DNA of 64,000 nucleotides from Azonexus fungiphilus (GCF_003634965.1 NZ_RBXP01000019.1:149164-213163); one strand, 5' to 3'. Counted from the first letter of the stretch, positions 25,804 through 36,369 are shown. The notes: a model not told the origin generated them from the letters alone. A program made the numbers and translations.

Positions 25804-26682
25804 TCAGACGGTGATGCCGGCCTGGCGCATGGCGTTCAGGACTCGGGCGTGGTTGGCTTCGGACAACGGCGTCAGCGGCAGGCGGATGCCCTCGGACATC
25901 ATGCCCATGCGGCTGACCGCCCACTTGACCGGGATCGGATTGGCTTCGCAGAACAGATCGCGGTGCAGGCCGAGCAGACGGAAATGAATTTCCCGGGCAC
26001 GGGCAACATCGCCGGCAGCAGCGGCGATGCACATTTCGTGCATCAGGCGCGGCGCCACGTTGGCGGTCACCGAGATGTTGCCGTGGAAACCCATCATGAT
26101 CGACAGCACGCAGGTCGCATCGTCGCCGCTGTACAGCGCAAAGCCCTTGGGCGCGCGCTGGATCAGGTCGTAGGCGCGGTCCATGTTGCCGGTCGCATCC
26201 TTGACGCCGACGATGCCGGGCACTTCGGCGAGACGCAGGATGGTGTCGTTGCTCATGTCGGCGACGGTACGGCCGGGGACATTGTAGAGCAGCACCGGCA
26301 GCTCGACGGCCTCGGCGATCGCCTTGAAGTGGCGGTAGAGGCCTTCCTGGCTCGGCTTGTTGTAATAGGGAACGACCGAGAGCGCCATGTCGGCACCGGC
26401 CGTCTTGGCGAAGCGGGTCAGTTCGATCGCTTCGGCGGTGGAGTTGGCGCCGGTCCCGGCGATCACCGGAATGCGCCCGGCCGCGTGGTCGACCGTGACC
26501 TTGATCAGTTCGCAATGCTCGTCCACATTGACCGTCGGCGACTCGCCGGTGGTGCCGACGACGACGATCGCATCGCTGCCTTCGGCGACGTGGAAATCGA
26601 CCAGGTTGCGCAGCGCGTTCAAATCAAGGCTGCCATCTTCGTGCATCGGCGTGACGATGGCGACAAGGGATCCGGTAATCAT
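25804..26682 (-). CDS. dapA: 4-hydroxy-tetrahydrodipicolinate synthase
   Basis: A 292-residue class I aldolase: [19 protein letters not shown] at the start, [20 protein letters not shown], the Tyr of [25 protein letters not shown] and the Schiff-base Lys in VGVKDATGN. It condenses pyruvate with aspartate semialdehyde in lysine and diaminopimelate synthesis. It is the first gene of dapA-bamC. Confidence 0.96.
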   Translation of the reverse strand: MITGSLVAIVTPMHEDGSLDLNALRNLVDFHVAEGSDAIVVVGTTGESPTVNVDEHCELIKVTVDHAAGRIPVIAGTGANSTAEAIELTRFAKTAGADMALSVVPYYNKPSQEGLYRHFKAIAEAVELPVLLYNVPGRTVADMSNDTILRLAEVPGIVGVKDATGNMDRAYDLIQRAPKGFALYSGDDATCVLSIMMGFHGNISVTANVAPRLMHEMCIAAAAGDVARAREIHFRLLGLHRDLFCEANPIPVKWAVSRMGMMSEGIRLPLTPLSEANHARVLNAMRQAGITV

Positions 26683-26760
26683 GGCCTGTTAGCTCAAAAG
26701 TAATCCGGTGATTGTAACTGAAGCCTTCCGGCTGATGAAAGGCAAGGCGGTAAGCAATTG

Positions 26761-27735
26761 TTATTCTGACAGCAACCAGTGCAGCCGGCCGCGAGTCAGA
26801 CGCATACGGCCGGCCGGCAGGCGCAGTTCGGGATGACGATCGGGCGCTGCGACCAGCAACTGGCGAGCGAATTCGTCGAGCCGCGCGGCGACCGGCGGCT
26901 GCCAGCCGAGCTGGCGCAGACGCCAGCGCAGCAGGTTCTTGAGGCGGGCGAAGGAAAGCCGGCGTAGCCCGTCGAGGGCGGCGGCATCGCCGACACGGAC
27001 GGCTGCCCAGTCGCTCGCGGCGACTTCGTCGAGCAGGTCGACGGCCTCGCCGAAATGGCCGGCGGCCTGGGCCAGATTGGCTTCGACACCGGGAAAGCGG
27101 GCAGCGATCACGGTCAACACCTCGTGACGCAGGAAATTCCGGGAAAAGCGCCGGTCGTCGTTGCTCTCGTCATCGATCCAGGTCAGGCCGTGCGCCGCGG
27201 CGTAGGCGTCGATCGCTGCCCGCGGCACATCGAGCAACGGGCGCAACAGGCGCAGACCGGCCTGCGTGCGCACCTCGCGCATCGCCGCGGCGCCGGCCAG
27301 GCCGCTGCCGCGCAGCAGGTTGAAAAGCAGGGTTTCGGCCTGATCGCCGCGGTGCTGGGCCAGCAGCAGATCGGCCGCCGGCGGCAGGTGGGCGGCGAAA
27401 GCCGCGTAGCGGGCAGCCCGGGCGGCCGCTTCCAGCCCCTGTGCGGAACTGCGCTCGACGTGCACCGGGACGACTTGCAAAGGTACCGCCAGCGCGGCGC
27501 AGGTGCTCCGGCAGAAATCGGCCCAGGCGCCGGCATTGGGTGAGAGGCCGTGATCGACATGAATCGCCCGCAGGCGCCCCGGGACCAGCTCACCGGCGAG
27601 CAGGTGCAACAGGACGACCGAATCGCGGCCGCCGGACAGCGCCAGCCAGACCGGCCCGCTGCCGGCAAGGCGGGCGGCGACGAAGGCGCCGACCCGCGCA
27701 GCAGGATCAGGCAGCCTGTTCCTTGAACCGGCCAT
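26761..27735 (-). CDS. tilS: tRNA(Ile)-lysidine synthetase, short form
   Basis: A 324-residue PP-loop ATPase with [13 protein letters not shown] (P-loop), [18 protein letters not shown] and [24 protein letters not shown]. It converts the wobble C of tRNA-Ile(CAU) to lysidine. At 324 residues it ends soon after the central domain ([19 protein letters not shown]) and appears to lack the C-terminal tRNA-recognition domain of the E. coli enzyme (about 430 residues), resembling the shorter Aquifex form. There is no frameshift sign: the stop is followed by a normal gap. It overlaps accA by 29 bases. Confidence 0.87.
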   Translation of the reverse strand: MAGSRNRLPDPAARVGAFVAARLAGSGPVWLALSGGRDSVVLLHLLAGELVPGRLRAIHVDHGLSPNAGAWADFCRSTCAALAVPLQVVPVHVERSSAQGLEAAARAARYAAFAAHLPPAADLLLAQHRGDQAETLLFNLLRGSGLAGAAAMREVRTQAGLRLLRPLLDVPRAAIDAYAAAHGLTWIDDESNDDRRFSRNFLRHEVLTVIAARFPGVEANLAQAAGHFGEAVDLLDEVAASDWAAVRVGDAAALDGLRRLSFARLKNLLRWRLRQLGWQPPVAARLDEFARQLLVAAPDRHPELRLPAGRMRLTRGRLHWLLSE

Positions 27736-28672
27736 AGCTCATCAGGCGCTCGTAGCGCTGCGCCAGCAGCGTATCGACCGGCAGTGCGGCGAGTTGCTTG
27801 AGCGATTCCTGGAGGGCCTTCTTGAGGTTGGCGGCCATCGCGACGTGATCGCGGTGGGCGCCGCCGAGCGGTTCGTTGACGATGCGGTCGACCAGGCCCA
27901 GCGTCTTCAGGCGCGGCGCCGTGATGCCCATCGTCTCGGCGGCTTCCGGCGCCTTGTCGGCGCTCTTCCACAGGATGGAAGCACAGCCTTCCGGCGAGAT
28001 CACCGAATAGGTCGAGTACTGCAGCATCTGCACCGTGTCGCCGACGGCAATGGCCAGCGCGCCGCCGGAACCGCCTTCGCCGATGATGGTGACGATCACC
28101 GGCACCTTCAGTTCGGCCATCACGTAGAGATTGCGGCCGATCGCCTCGGACTGGCCGCGCTCTTCGGCGCCGATGCCGGGGTAGGCGCCGGGGGTATCGA
28201 CGAAGGTCATCACCGGCAGGCCGAATTTCTCGGCCAGCTTCATCAGGCGCAGCGCCTTGCGATAGCCTTCCGGACGCGGCATGCCGAAGTTGCGGTAGAT
28301 CTTTTCCTTGGTGTCGCGGCCCTTCTGATGGCCGATGACGACCACCGCCTGGCCGTTGAAGCGGGCCAGGCCGCCGACGATCGCATGGTCGTCGGCAAAG
28401 GCGCGATCGCCGTGCAGCTCTTCGAAATCGGTGAAGATGTGCTGGATGTAATCGAGCGTATACGGACGCTGCGGGTGGCGAGCGACCTGGGAAATCTGCC
28501 AGGGCGTGAGCTTGGCGTAAATATCCTTGGTCAGTTGGGCGCTTTTCTTTTCCAGGCGGCCGATTTCTTCCGAAATGTCGACCGCGGTGTCGTCCTGGAC
28601 GAAGCGCAGCTGTTCGATCTTGGCTTCGAGGTCGGCGATGGATTGCTCGAAATCGAGGAAACTAGTTTTCAT
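27707..28672 (-). CDS. accA: Acetyl-CoA carboxylase carboxyltransferase subunit alpha
   Basis: A 321-residue Acc[21 protein letters not shown] is the typical N-terminal coiled coil; [49 protein letters not shown] and [11 protein letters not shown] are carboxyltransferase motifs. With AccD (not in the window) it transfers carboxyl from carboxybiotin to acetyl-CoA to make malonyl-CoA. Confidence 0.97.
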   Translation of the reverse strand: MKTSFLDFEQSIADLEAKIEQLRFVQDDTAVDISEEIGRLEKKSAQLTKDIYAKLTPWQISQVARHPQRPYTLDYIQHIFTDFEELHGDRAFADDHAIVGGLARFNGQAVVVIGHQKGRDTKEKIYRNFGMPRPEGYRKALRLMKLAEKFGLPVMTFVDTPGAYPGIGAEERGQSEAIGRNLYVMAELKVPVIVTIIGEGGSGGALAIAVGDTVQMLQYSTYSVISPEGCASILWKSADKAPEAAETMGITAPRLKTLGLVDRIVNEPLGGAHRDHVAMAANLKKALQESLKQLAALPVDTLLAQRYERLMSYGRFKEQAA

Positions 28673-28730
28673 GGACTGCTCGGTTCTTGAGTTGGCGCGC
28701 ATTTTACCCCAAAGGTCGGAGGGCAATGTG

Positions 28731-29372
28731 TCAGTACGCGACCGGAAGCGGATCGAGACTGCGCCAGAGGTGCCAGGTGGCGACCGAACGCCACGGCCGC
28801 CAACGCTCGCCGACCTCGGCCAGGACGCGGCGCGAGGGCTTTTCGCCGGCCAGGTAGCGCATCCCGACGGCACGCTGCAGGCCGATGTCGTCGAGCGGAT
28901 AGACGTCGGGACGCATCAGGTTGAAGATCAGGAACATCTCGGCGGTCCACCGGCCGATGCCGCGCACCGTGCACAGTTCTTCGATCAGCGTCGCGTCATC
29001 GAGCTGCGGCCAGCCGGCCGGGTCGAGGCGGCCGTCGGCGAAATGCGCAGCGAGGTCAACGAGGTACTCGATCTTGCGCTGCGACAGCCCGCAACCGGCC
29101 AGCCCTTCGCCACCGAGCGCCAGCAACGGCGCCGGCGCGACGCTGCCGACGCGGTCGACGAAACGCGACCAGACCGAATCGGCGGCCTTGACCGAAATCT
29201 GCTGGCCGACGATCGAACGGGCCAGCGTGGCGAAGGGATCGCCGCGCGAGGCCAGCGACACGCCGGCGTGTCGCTCGACCAGTTCGGCCATCAGCGGATC
29301 GGCCTCGGCCAGCGCCTGCGAGGCGGCCTCCCAGTAATCGGGGCGGATCTCGGAAAACACCGGGGAAATCAC
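28731..29372 (-). CDS. DNA-3-methyladenine glycosylase II (AlkA-like)
   Basis: A 213-residue HhH-GPD glycosylase. It shows [19 protein letters not shown], the helix-hairpin-helix [18 protein letters not shown] and the catalytic Asp in [13 protein letters not shown]. It removes alkylated bases from DNA. The GTG at 29372 is my preferred start; the frame stays open to an ATG at 29480, but the added 36 residues are low-complexity and run through a dispersed-repeat copy (encoding FSTVDRG), so the longer form is unlikely. Confidence 0.87.
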   Translation of the reverse strand: MISPVFSEIRPDYWEAASQALAEADPLMAELVERHAGVSLASRGDPFATLARSIVGQQISVKAADSVWSRFVDRVGSVAPAPLLALGGEGLAGCGLSQRKIEYLVDLAAHFADGRLDPAGWPQLDDATLIEELCTVRGIGRWTAEMFLIFNLMRPDVYPLDDIGLQRAVGMRYLAGEKPSRRVLAEVGERWRPWRSVATWHLWRSLDPLPVAY

Positions 29373-29379
29373 CGGAATT

Positions 29380-29413
29380 CCACGGTCGACCGTGGAAAAA
29401 GGCAAAAAACCGG
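29380..29413 (+). repeat. Dispersed GTCGAC repeat upstream of alkA
   Basis: Contains the perfect 18-bp palindrome TCCACGGTCGACCGTGGA (29380-29397) followed by AAAAGGCAAAAAACCGG, which matches arm plus A-rich core of the 48-bp element. It lies in the divergent gap between the alkA-like gene and an HDOD gene. Confidence 0.8.
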
Positions 29414-29479
29414 ACGCCGCCCGACGACGCCCCGCAACGAATTTGCTACCATCCCCGCACTCTCCCGGAAGCCCTGACA

Positions 29480-30631
29480 ATGACCGCCACAGGATACACC
29501 TTCATCCACCCCTTGCTCGGCCATCACGACGTCTGCGCCGGCTATCTCGTCGAGAATGCGCCAGCCGGCGCTGCGCCGGGTGCGGACGAAGTCTTCCAGC
29601 ACCCGGTCTTTGCCGAATTCGACCACCGCCACCCTTGGTACGTCCCCGCCACGCCCCTCGACAAAGGCGTCGGGGAACGCGTCGTGGCGACTTTCCAGGG
29701 TGCCGGCGCCGAATCCGCCGGCGAACTCGAGGCCGCACTGCGCCAGGCCCGGCGCAAGCTGGCCCTGCACCTGCCCGGCAACGGCCGCTTGCCGGCCGCC
29801 GGCGCCTGGGACAACCTGCTGATTCCGCTCAGCCAGGCGCGCACGCAGCCGCCGTTCACGCTGCACGGCTTGTCGACCCGCACCCAGATCGTCGCCACCG
29901 GCGTGCAGAACCACAGCGACCGCGAATGGGCGCTGGCCAACGCCTGCGCACTGTGCACCGGCGAATACCTGATGACCCGGAGCAGCCTCGGCAAGCGGGC
30001 CGACACGACGCGCCAGAAGATGCTCCGGCTGCTCGCCCTGATCGCCCAGGATGCCGACACCGACGAGCTCGACGACATCTTTCGCCAGGAAACCAAGCTT
30101 TCCTACAGCCTGCTGCGCCTGGTCAATTCGGCAGCGATCGCGCCGCGCACGCCGATCACCAGCTTCGCCCAGGCGATCAACCTGCTCGGCCGCCGCCAGC
30201 TCGAGCGCTGGCTGCAACTGCTGATCTACGCCGATCCGGACAACAGCCACCAGCCTAACCCGCTGCTCTACAAGGCGGCGGTACGCGGTCGCCAGATGGA
30301 ACTGCTGGCACCGCAGCTGCAACCGCTGCCGGACCTGCCCAACCTGGCCGACGGCGCCTTCATGATCGGCAGCTTCTCGCTGCTCGACGTCCTGCTCAAC
30401 ATGTCGATGCCGGAAATCCTCCAGCAACTGCCGCTGTCGACGACGATGAACGACGCCCTGGCACACCATGCCGGCAGCGCCGGCAAGCTGCTACTGGCCC
30501 TGGAAGCAACGGACCGGCGCAACCTGCCGGTGGCCGCCGGATTGCTCGAGGAACTGGCGATCGCCCCGGCTCGCTTCGTTGACGCGCAGATGCAGGCCCT
30601 GAGCTGGGCGGCCCGCATCCACACGCCCTGA
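29480..30631 (+). CDS. HDOD-domain protein with degenerate N-terminal domain
   Basis: A 383-residue protein. The C-terminal half (about 165-375) reads as an HDOD domain: LGKRADTTRQKMLRLLALI, then DIFRQETKLSYSLLRLVNSAA, FAQAINLLGRRQLERWLQLL and MIGSFSLLDVLLNMSM. The N-terminal ~150 residues sit where related (YuxH-type) proteins carry an EAL domain, but no EAL catalytic motif is visible, so it is probably a degenerate or unrelated sensor. GGAAG lies 8 bases before the ATG. It is convergent with the metallo-hydrolase gene. Confidence 0.75.
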   Translation: MTATGYTFIHPLLGHHDVCAGYLVENAPAGAAPGADEVFQHPVFAEFDHRHPWYVPATPLDKGVGERVVATFQGAGAESAGELEAALRQARRKLALHLPGNGRLPAAGAWDNLLIPLSQARTQPPFTLHGLSTRTQIVATGVQNHSDREWALANACALCTGEYLMTRSSLGKRADTTRQKMLRLLALIAQDADTDELDDIFRQETKLSYSLLRLVNSAAIAPRTPITSFAQAINLLGRRQLERWLQLLIYADPDNSHQPNPLLYKAAVRGRQMELLAPQLQPLPDLPNLADGAFMIGSFSLLDVLLNMSMPEILQQLPLSTTMNDALAHHAGSAGKLLLALEATDRRNLPVAAGLLEELAIAPARFVDAQMQALSWAARIHTP

Positions 30632-31273
30632 TCAGCCGAAGCGGCCGCTGAGGAAGGGGTTGTAGCGGCGCTCCTCGCCCAGGGTCGACATCGGCCCGTG
30701 GCCGGGAATGAAATCGACCGCGTCGCCGAGCGCGAACAGCTTGTCCTTGATCGAGGCGATCAGCGTCGCGTGGTCGCCACGCGGAAAATCGGTACGCCCG
30801 ATCGAGCCCTGGAAGAGCACGTCGCCGACCTGGGCCAGCTGGCTCGGCGCATGGAAGAAGACGACATGGCCCGGGGTGTGGCCGGGACAGTGCAGGACCT
30901 CGAGTTCGACGTCGCCGAAGCACACGCGGTCGCCGTCGGCCAGCCAGCGGTCCGGGGTGAAGGCGGCAACCTCGGGAAAACCGAACATCTTGCTCTGCTG
31001 GGCCATGCCGTCGATCCAGAAGGCGTCGTCGGCATGCGGCCCTTCGACCGGCACGCCGGTCCGTGCCACCAGCGCGGCAACGCCGCCGGCGTGATCGATG
31101 TGGCCATGGGTGACCAGCACCTTGGCCAGCGTCAGCTGCTCGGCGGCAAGCACCGCCAGGATGCGGTCGACATCGCCGCCGGGATCGATCACCGCGGCCT
31201 GGCGGGTCGCCTCGCACCAGAAGATGGTGCAGTTCTGTTCGAAGGGAGTGACGGGAACGATCTGGTAACGCAT
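30632..31273 (-). CDS. MBL-fold metallohydrolase (YcbL / glyoxalase II-like)
   Basis: A 213-residue metallo-beta-lactamase-fold hydrolase. Metal ligands are visible in THGHIDHAGG (HxHxDH), HCPGHTPGHVVF, GDVLFQGSIGRTDFP and the final PGHGP. The length and the GRTDFPRG segment match YcbL-type small glyoxalase II-like thioesterases rather than full GloB. The substrate is not established. Confidence 0.88.
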   Translation of the reverse strand: MRYQIVPVTPFEQNCTIFWCEATRQAAVIDPGGDVDRILAVLAAEQLTLAKVLVTHGHIDHAGGVAALVARTGVPVEGPHADDAFWIDGMAQQSKMFGFPEVAAFTPDRWLADGDRVCFGDVELEVLHCPGHTPGHVVFFHAPSQLAQVGDVLFQGSIGRTDFPRGDHATLIASIKDKLFALGDAVDFIPGHGPMSTLGEERRYNPFLSGRFG

Positions 31274-31392
31274 GGCGGCAACGGCAAATTGAAGACAGCG
31301 GCGATTATGTCACGCCCCGGACCTTGCCCGGCACCGGACGCCCCCTTACACTGGACGCATCGCCACCGCAGGCCTTTGCCAGGACGCGCCGC

Positions 31393-32229
31393 ATGCTCGA
31401 CCACCCCCTGCCCGACCGTGATGCCTGGGTCCTGCTGTTCAGCAACAGCAGCCTGCCGGTGCTGCGCGCAACCAAGCGCCGCCTCGAGGAAATGCGTGCC
31501 GACCTCGACAACGTCGATGCCCGCGAACTCGCCCGCGTGATCCTGCACGACCCGATCATGACCGTGCGGGTGCTCGCCTACATCCAGCCGTTCCGCGGCC
31601 GCTCGCTGCAGCACGACATCGCGACCATCGCCGGCGCCGTGATGATGGCCGGCCTGCTCCCCTTCTTCCGCCGCTTCGATGCCTTGCCGACGATCGAGGA
31701 CAGCCTGCACGAGTGCGATCCACACGCCCTGCTCGGCGTCCTGCATGCCATCCGTCGCGCCCAGCGCGCCGCCGACTACGCCCACGACTGGGCGATCCGC
31801 CGCCACGACCTGAACCTCGAGGAAGTGCGCATCGCCGCACTGCTGCACGACCTTGCCGAAATCCTGGTGGGTTGCTTCGCGCCCGCACTGGCCCTGGAAA
31901 TCCAGGCCCGCCGCCGGGCGCAGCCCAAGCTGCGCAGCAGCGAGGCACAAATGCAGGTGATCGGGATGAGTTTCCAGGACATCCAGCTGGCGCTGTGCAA
32001 GGTCTGGCATCTGCCCGACCTGCTCGGCCAGCTGATCGACGACAGCCAGGCCGACAACCCGCGGGTCCGCAACGTCTCGCTGGCCGTCCGCCTGGCCCGC
32101 CATTCGGCCAACGGCTGGAACGACCCGGCACTGCCCGACGACTACCGCGAGATCGGCGAACTGATCAACCTGACGCCCGACGCCGTGCGCCAGCACCTCG
32201 ACCCGGACGCCACGGCAGCGGCCGATTAA
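31393..32229 (+). CDS. HDOD domain protein
   Basis: A 278-residue protein with an HDOD-like core: DPIMTVRVLAYIQ, IATIAGAVMMAGL, RIAALLHDLAEILVGCF (HD-like pair retained in LLHDLAE) and VIGMSFQDIQLALCKVWHLP. Start at 31393 (MLDHPLPDRDAWVLLFS); an earlier in-frame Met is less likely. It is divergent from the MBL-fold gene and overlaps the 3' end of uup by 4 bases convergently. The target is unknown. Confidence 0.78.
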   Translation: MLDHPLPDRDAWVLLFSNSSLPVLRATKRRLEEMRADLDNVDARELARVILHDPIMTVRVLAYIQPFRGRSLQHDIATIAGAVMMAGLLPFFRRFDALPTIEDSLHECDPHALLGVLHAIRRAQRAADYAHDWAIRRHDLNLEEVRIAALLHDLAEILVGCFAPALALEIQARRRAQPKLRSSEAQMQVIGMSFQDIQLALCKVWHLPDLLGQLIDDSQADNPRVRNVSLAVRLARHSANGWNDPALPDDYREIGELINLTPDAVRQHLDPDATAAAD

Positions 32230-34145
32230 GCGCCGACACGCGCCTCGAGACTTTCCCAGCGTTCGAGCAGCGCCAGCAATTCGTCGTCGATCGCCGCCAG
32301 CCGTTCGGACGCCTTCTGCGCCCCCTGCGGGTCGCGCTGGTAAAGCGCCGGATCCTCCAGCTGCGCGGTCAGCGCCGCCTGCTCGGCCTCGAGGCCGGCG
32401 ATCTTCTCCGGCAGGGCTTCGAGCTCGCGCTGCTCCTTCCAGCTCAGCTTGTCGGCTTTGGCTTTAACGGCTTCGGCGGGCTTCGCCACCGGCTTGGTCT
32501 CGCTCTTCGGCTTGTCCACAGCCAGCTTGGGCTGGCTCGCCTGGTAGTTGGCCCAGTCACTGTAACCGCCGGCGTACTCCTTCCAGACGCCATCGCCTTC
32601 GGCGGCGATGGTCTGGGTGACGACGTTGTCGAGGAAGGTCCGGTCGTGGCTGACCAGGAACAGCGTGCCGTCGTAGTCCTGGAGGAGTTGTTCGAGCAGT
32701 TCCAGGGTGTCGATGTCGAGGTCGTTGGTCGGCTCGTCGAGGACCAGCACGTTGGCCGGCTTGGCAAACAGTCGGGCCAGCAGCAGCCGGTTGCGCTCGC
32801 CGCCGGAGAGCGAACTGACCGGCGAACGGGCGCGTTCGGGCGCGAACAGGAAGTCTTCGAGGTAGCCGATGACGTGCTTGCGGGCGCCGCCGATCTCGAC
32901 CCAGTCGGAACCCGGCGAGATGACGTCGGCCAGGGTGGAATCCGGATTGAGCTGGGTGCGGAACTGGTCGAAGTAGGCGATTTCCATCTTCGTCCCCTGA
33001 CGCACGCTGCCGGCGTCCGGCTGCAGTTCGCCGAGGATCAGCCGCAGCAGCGTCGTCTTGCCGGCGCCGTTGGGACCGATCAGGCCGATCTTGTCGCCGC
33101 GCTGGATGCGCGCCGAGAAATCGGCCACGATCGCCCGTTGACCGTAAGATTTGACGACATGCTCGAGTTCGGCGACCAGCTTGCCGCTCTTGTCGCCGAC
33201 TTCGAGCTGCAGGTTGACCTTGCCCATGCGCTCGCGCCGCGCCTGGCGTTCGGCGCGCAGGCGGTCGAGCCGCTGGACACGGAACACCGCACGCGTGCGC
33301 CGCGCCTCGACGCCCTTGCGGATCCACACTTCCTCTTCCTTGAGCAGCTTGTCGGCGCGCGCGTTGGCCAGCGCCTCCTCGTGCAGCATCGCTTCCTTGC
33401 GCTGCTGGTACTGGCTGAAGTTGCCGGGAAAACTGGCCAGCTTGCCGCGGTCGAGCTCGACGATGCGGGTGCTGACCCGGTCGAGGAAGGAACGGTCGTG
33501 GGTGATGAAGAGCAGGGTCACGCCGGATTCGATGAGCAGCGTTTCCAGCCATTCGATGGCGGCGATGTCGAGGTGGTTGGTCGGCTCGTCGAGGAGCAGC
33601 ACTTCCGGCGCCACGGCCAGCGCCTGGGCCAGCGCCAGGCGCTTCTTCTGGCCGCCGGAGAGGCTGCCGACCTGCGCTTCCGGATCGAGCCCGAAGCGGG
33701 CGATGACCTTTTCCGCCTGCGCCTCGTAGGCCCAGGCGCCACGCGCCTCGAGTTCGTGCTGCAGCGTATCCATGCGCGCCAGCAGGGCGTCGTGATCGCC
33801 CTGTCCTTCGCCGAGGCGGTGTGACACTTCGTGATACTCGGCGAGCAGGGTCGACGTCTCGCCCATGCCGGAAATCACCGCTTCGAAGACCGAGTGCGCC
33901 GGATCGAAGGGCGGCTCCTGCGGCACGTAGCCGACCCGGATGCCCGGCTGCACCCAGACCTCGCCGTCGTCCAGCCGGCCCTTGCCGGTGCCGGCCGCGA
34001 TCGCCGCCAGCAGCGACGATTTGCCGGTGCCGTTGCGGCCGATCAGGGCGACGCGTTCGCCGGGATCGAGCTGGAACTCGGCATGATCGAGGAGCGGCAC
34101 GTGGCCATAGGCCAGACAGGCATCGGCAAGCTTGAGATAGGGCAT
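32226..34145 (-). CDS. uup: ABC-F family ATPase Uup
   Basis: A 639-residue ABC-F protein with two ATPase domains: GRNGTGKSS, LSGGQKKRLALA and LLLDEPTNHLDI, then GPNGAGKTT, LSGGERNRLLLA and LVLDEPTNDLDI. The interdomain linker is charged and helical, and the C-terminal ~80 residues form a Lys/Glu-rich coiled coil (WKEQRELEALPEKIAGLEAE) typical of Uup, which binds DNA. There are no membrane segments. Uup affects transposon precise excision and ribosome-related functions. Confidence 0.92.
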   Translation of the reverse strand: MPYLKLADACLAYGHVPLLDHAEFQLDPGERVALIGRNGTGKSSLLAAIAAGTGKGRLDDGEVWVQPGIRVGYVPQEPPFDPAHSVFEAVISGMGETSTLLAEYHEVSHRLGEGQGDHDALLARMDTLQHELEARGAWAYEAQAEKVIARFGLDPEAQVGSLSGGQKKRLALAQALAVAPEVLLLDEPTNHLDIAAIEWLETLLIESGVTLLFITHDRSFLDRVSTRIVELDRGKLASFPGNFSQYQQRKEAMLHEEALANARADKLLKEEEVWIRKGVEARRTRAVFRVQRLDRLRAERQARRERMGKVNLQLEVGDKSGKLVAELEHVVKSYGQRAIVADFSARIQRGDKIGLIGPNGAGKTTLLRLILGELQPDAGSVRQGTKMEIAYFDQFRTQLNPDSTLADVISPGSDWVEIGGARKHVIGYLEDFLFAPERARSPVSSLSGGERNRLLLARLFAKPANVLVLDEPTNDLDIDTLELLEQLLQDYDGTLFLVSHDRTFLDNVVTQTIAAEGDGVWKEYAGGYSDWANYQASQPKLAVDKPKSETKPVAKPAEAVKAKADKLSWKEQRELEALPEKIAGLEAEQAALTAQLEDPALYQRDPQGAQKASERLAAIDDELLALLERWESLEARVGA

Positions 34146-34156
34146 CGCTGGTAACG

Positions 34157-34180
34157 AAAACGGCGCCCCGCAAGGCGCCG
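34157..34180 (-). terminator. Intrinsic terminator of the chemoreceptor gene
   Basis: Minus-strand CGGCGCC-TTGCGG-GGCGCCG followed by TTTTCG, about 30 bases after the MCP stop and just before the uup start. Confidence 0.7.
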
Positions 34181-34210
34181 ATCAGTGGGAGAAGCCCGGA
34201 TTCTAAACGC

Positions 34211-36250
34211 TCACAGCGAGAACCGGGACAATTGTGCCTGCAGTTCGTCGGCCAGCCGTTCGAGATCCTCGGCCCGCTGGCGATTCGCCAGGGCCCGCTC
34301 GTTGGTGCCCTCGGCCGCCTGGGCAATGCGCTCGACCAGACGGGCGATCTCCTGGCTGGCCGCGCTTTGCTCGCGGGTGCCGTCGGCAATCTGCATGACC
34401 ACGCCGACCGTTTCCTCGACCCGCCCCTCGATCGTCGTCAGCGAATCGCCGGCATCGCGCGCCAGTTCGACGCTGCTGCTCATGTTGCCGCTGACCGACT
34501 GCATGCGCGTCACGGCATGGGTCGTCTCCTTGAGGATCGCCTCGACCGTGCTGGCGATTTCCTGGGTGGACAGCGCAGTCCGCTCGGCGAGCTTGCGCAC
34601 CTCGTCGGCGACGACGGCGAAACCGCGCCCCTGCTCGCCGGCACGGGCCGCCTCGATGGCCGCATTGAGCGCCAGCAGGTTGGTCTGCTCGGCAATTTCG
34701 CGGATCACCCCGACGACACTGGAAATCTGCTTCGAACGCTCGCCCAGGGTCTCGATCAGAGCCGCCGACTCGCCGATCTCACTGGCCACGCGCTCGAGTT
34801 CGTGCATCGTTCGCGTCACCACCTGGCGACCGCCACCGGTGACCGAGCGCGAATCCTCGGAAATCTGCGCCGCCTGGCGGGCGTTGTCGGCCACGTGGGA
34901 AATGCTCACCGACAATTGCTCGACCGATGCGGCAATCCCGGAAGCCGACTGCGAAGCCTGGCCGGCACTTTCGAGGGCACGTTGCGCGGCATCGCGTACC
35001 TGATGGGCCGACTGGCCGACCTGGGCCGACGTCTGCGCCACCCCGCTGACCAGCTTGCGCATGCCTGCCGCCATTTCGTTGAAGGCATGCGCAATCGCAT
35101 GCACCTCGTTGCGACTGCGCGGATCGGCCTGCTCGACAGTCGCCCGCAGATCGCCGGCACTCAGCCGCGACACGGCATCGACCAGCTGCGCCAGCCCGCG
35201 CAACCGCGAGCGCACCAGGAACCAGGTGACCAGCGCCAGCAACAACGCCGCCAGCACGCTGACCAGGATCACCATGTTGCGCAAGGCGCGGCTTTCCTCG
35301 AGATACTCATCCAGCCAGCTACCGGTCGCCACCGTCCAGCCCCAGTTGTCCGAGGTTGCGGCAACGACGATCTTCTCACGCTCGCTACCGCCGGCATCCG
35401 GCATCTGATACCGATAAACGCCGTTCCGGGTGGCCAGGATCCGGGCAACAGCGTCCTTGGCCGTAGCCGGCACATCGACCTCGGACAACAGCTTTTCCTG
35501 AAATTTCGGGTGCAGCACGAACTCGCCGTCGCCCTTGTCGCCGACCGGGCGGACGATGTAGACATAGCCTGTCTTGCCGGCAACGATGCTGCCGAACTGG
35601 GCACGGATCCGCTTGAGTTCCTCGGCCAGCGAAATGCGCACCGAAACCGCCCCCCAGGCGGTACCGCCGGCATCGCGCAGCAGGCGAACCGTGCTGAAAT
35701 AATACTTGCCGCCACGAATCGCCAGCCCCTGGTAGTCCTTGCCCGCCTTCAGGGAAAGCGCCACCGGGTCGTCGTCCTTGACCGGGACGCCATGCATCGG
35801 CTTGCCGTTCTTGTCGCGCAGCAAAGTCGCCAGGCGATAGACCTTGCCGTCGCGCAACAACAGCAAGGCCGCCTCGTCTCCGGTCAGCGACTGGAAGGAC
35901 TTGAGCAGGCGATCATTGCCGTTGAGCAACTCGCCGCCCAGACGGACGGCCGGCAGATCGACGTCGCCGGTACGCACCAGATCGCTGCCCGGCGACAGAT
36001 TTCCGTTCAGGAAACGCAGAAAAAAATCGGCTTGCCGGCCACCCCGTTCGCGCACTTCGTCAAACAGCGCGTCGAGCGTGCCCGCCATCAGCTTCGCCTC
36101 GCGGGTCAGGTTCTGCTCGGCAACGCTGATGGCTGCGCCATCGGCACGGAACTGGACGGTCATGGCCATGGCCAGGAAGACGACAGCCAGTGCACCAACG
36201 ATGGCGACGATCAATTGCTGGGCAATCGGTCGATGGGAAAAATGGTTCAC
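34211..36250 (-). CDS. Methyl-accepting chemotaxis protein with Cache sensor
   Basis: A 679-residue chemoreceptor. It has a first membrane helix near residues 12-32 ([19 protein letters not shown]), a periplasmic region of ~300 residues with Cache-like features ([35 protein letters not shown]), a second helix near 325-345 ([17 protein letters not shown]), HAMP, and a signalling domain with the hairpin tip [20 protein letters not shown] and [20 protein letters not shown]. The GTG start at 36250 is supported by GGAGGA 7 bases upstream; it lies inside a GTCGACCGTGAAC arm of the dispersed repeat. The ligand is unknown. Confidence 0.92.
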   Translation of the reverse strand: MNHFSHRPIAQQLIVAIVGALAVVFLAMAMTVQFRADGAAISVAEQNLTREAKLMAGTLDALFDEVRERGGRQADFFLRFLNGNLSPGSDLVRTGDVDLPAVRLGGELLNGNDRLLKSFQSLTGDEAALLLLRDGKVYRLATLLRDKNGKPMHGVPVKDDDPVALSLKAGKDYQGLAIRGGKYYFSTVRLLRDAGGTAWGAVSVRISLAEELKRIRAQFGSIVAGKTGYVYIVRPVGDKGDGEFVLHPKFQEKLLSEVDVPATAKDAVARILATRNGVYRYQMPDAGGSEREKIVVAATSDNWGWTVATGSWLDEYLEESRALRNMVILVSVLAALLLALVTWFLVRSRLRGLAQLVDAVSRLSAGDLRATVEQADPRSRNEVHAIAHAFNEMAAGMRKLVSGVAQTSAQVGQSAHQVRDAAQRALESAGQASQSASGIAASVEQLSVSISHVADNARQAAQISEDSRSVTGGGRQVVTRTMHELERVASEIGESAALIETLGERSKQISSVVGVIREIAEQTNLLALNAAIEAARAGEQGRGFAVVADEVRKLAERTALSTQEIASTVEAILKETTHAVTRMQSVSGNMSSSVELARDAGDSLTTIEGRVEETVGVVMQIADGTREQSAASQEIARLVERIAQAAEGTNERALANRQRAEDLERLADELQAQLSRFSL

Positions 36251-36257
36251 GGTCGAC
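36246..36257 (-). repeat. Partial dispersed repeat arm covering the MCP start codon
   Basis: Minus-strand GTCGACCGTGAA, identical to the right arm of the 48-bp element; the GTG inside it is the start codon. The same GGAGTCGACCGTG string precedes rlmD at 24015-24027. The AT-rich stretch 36260-36300 upstream probably holds the promoter (minus-strand TATAAA). Confidence 0.55.
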
Positions 36258-36369
36258 TCCTCCGATTTTTAAAATTTTATTATTTATAGCATATTTTGAC
36301 ACTCGCGCCACAACCTACCCCTCGCCTTGCCAAGCCGGTACAATGCGCCCCTGCCGAACTTTCCGGCCT

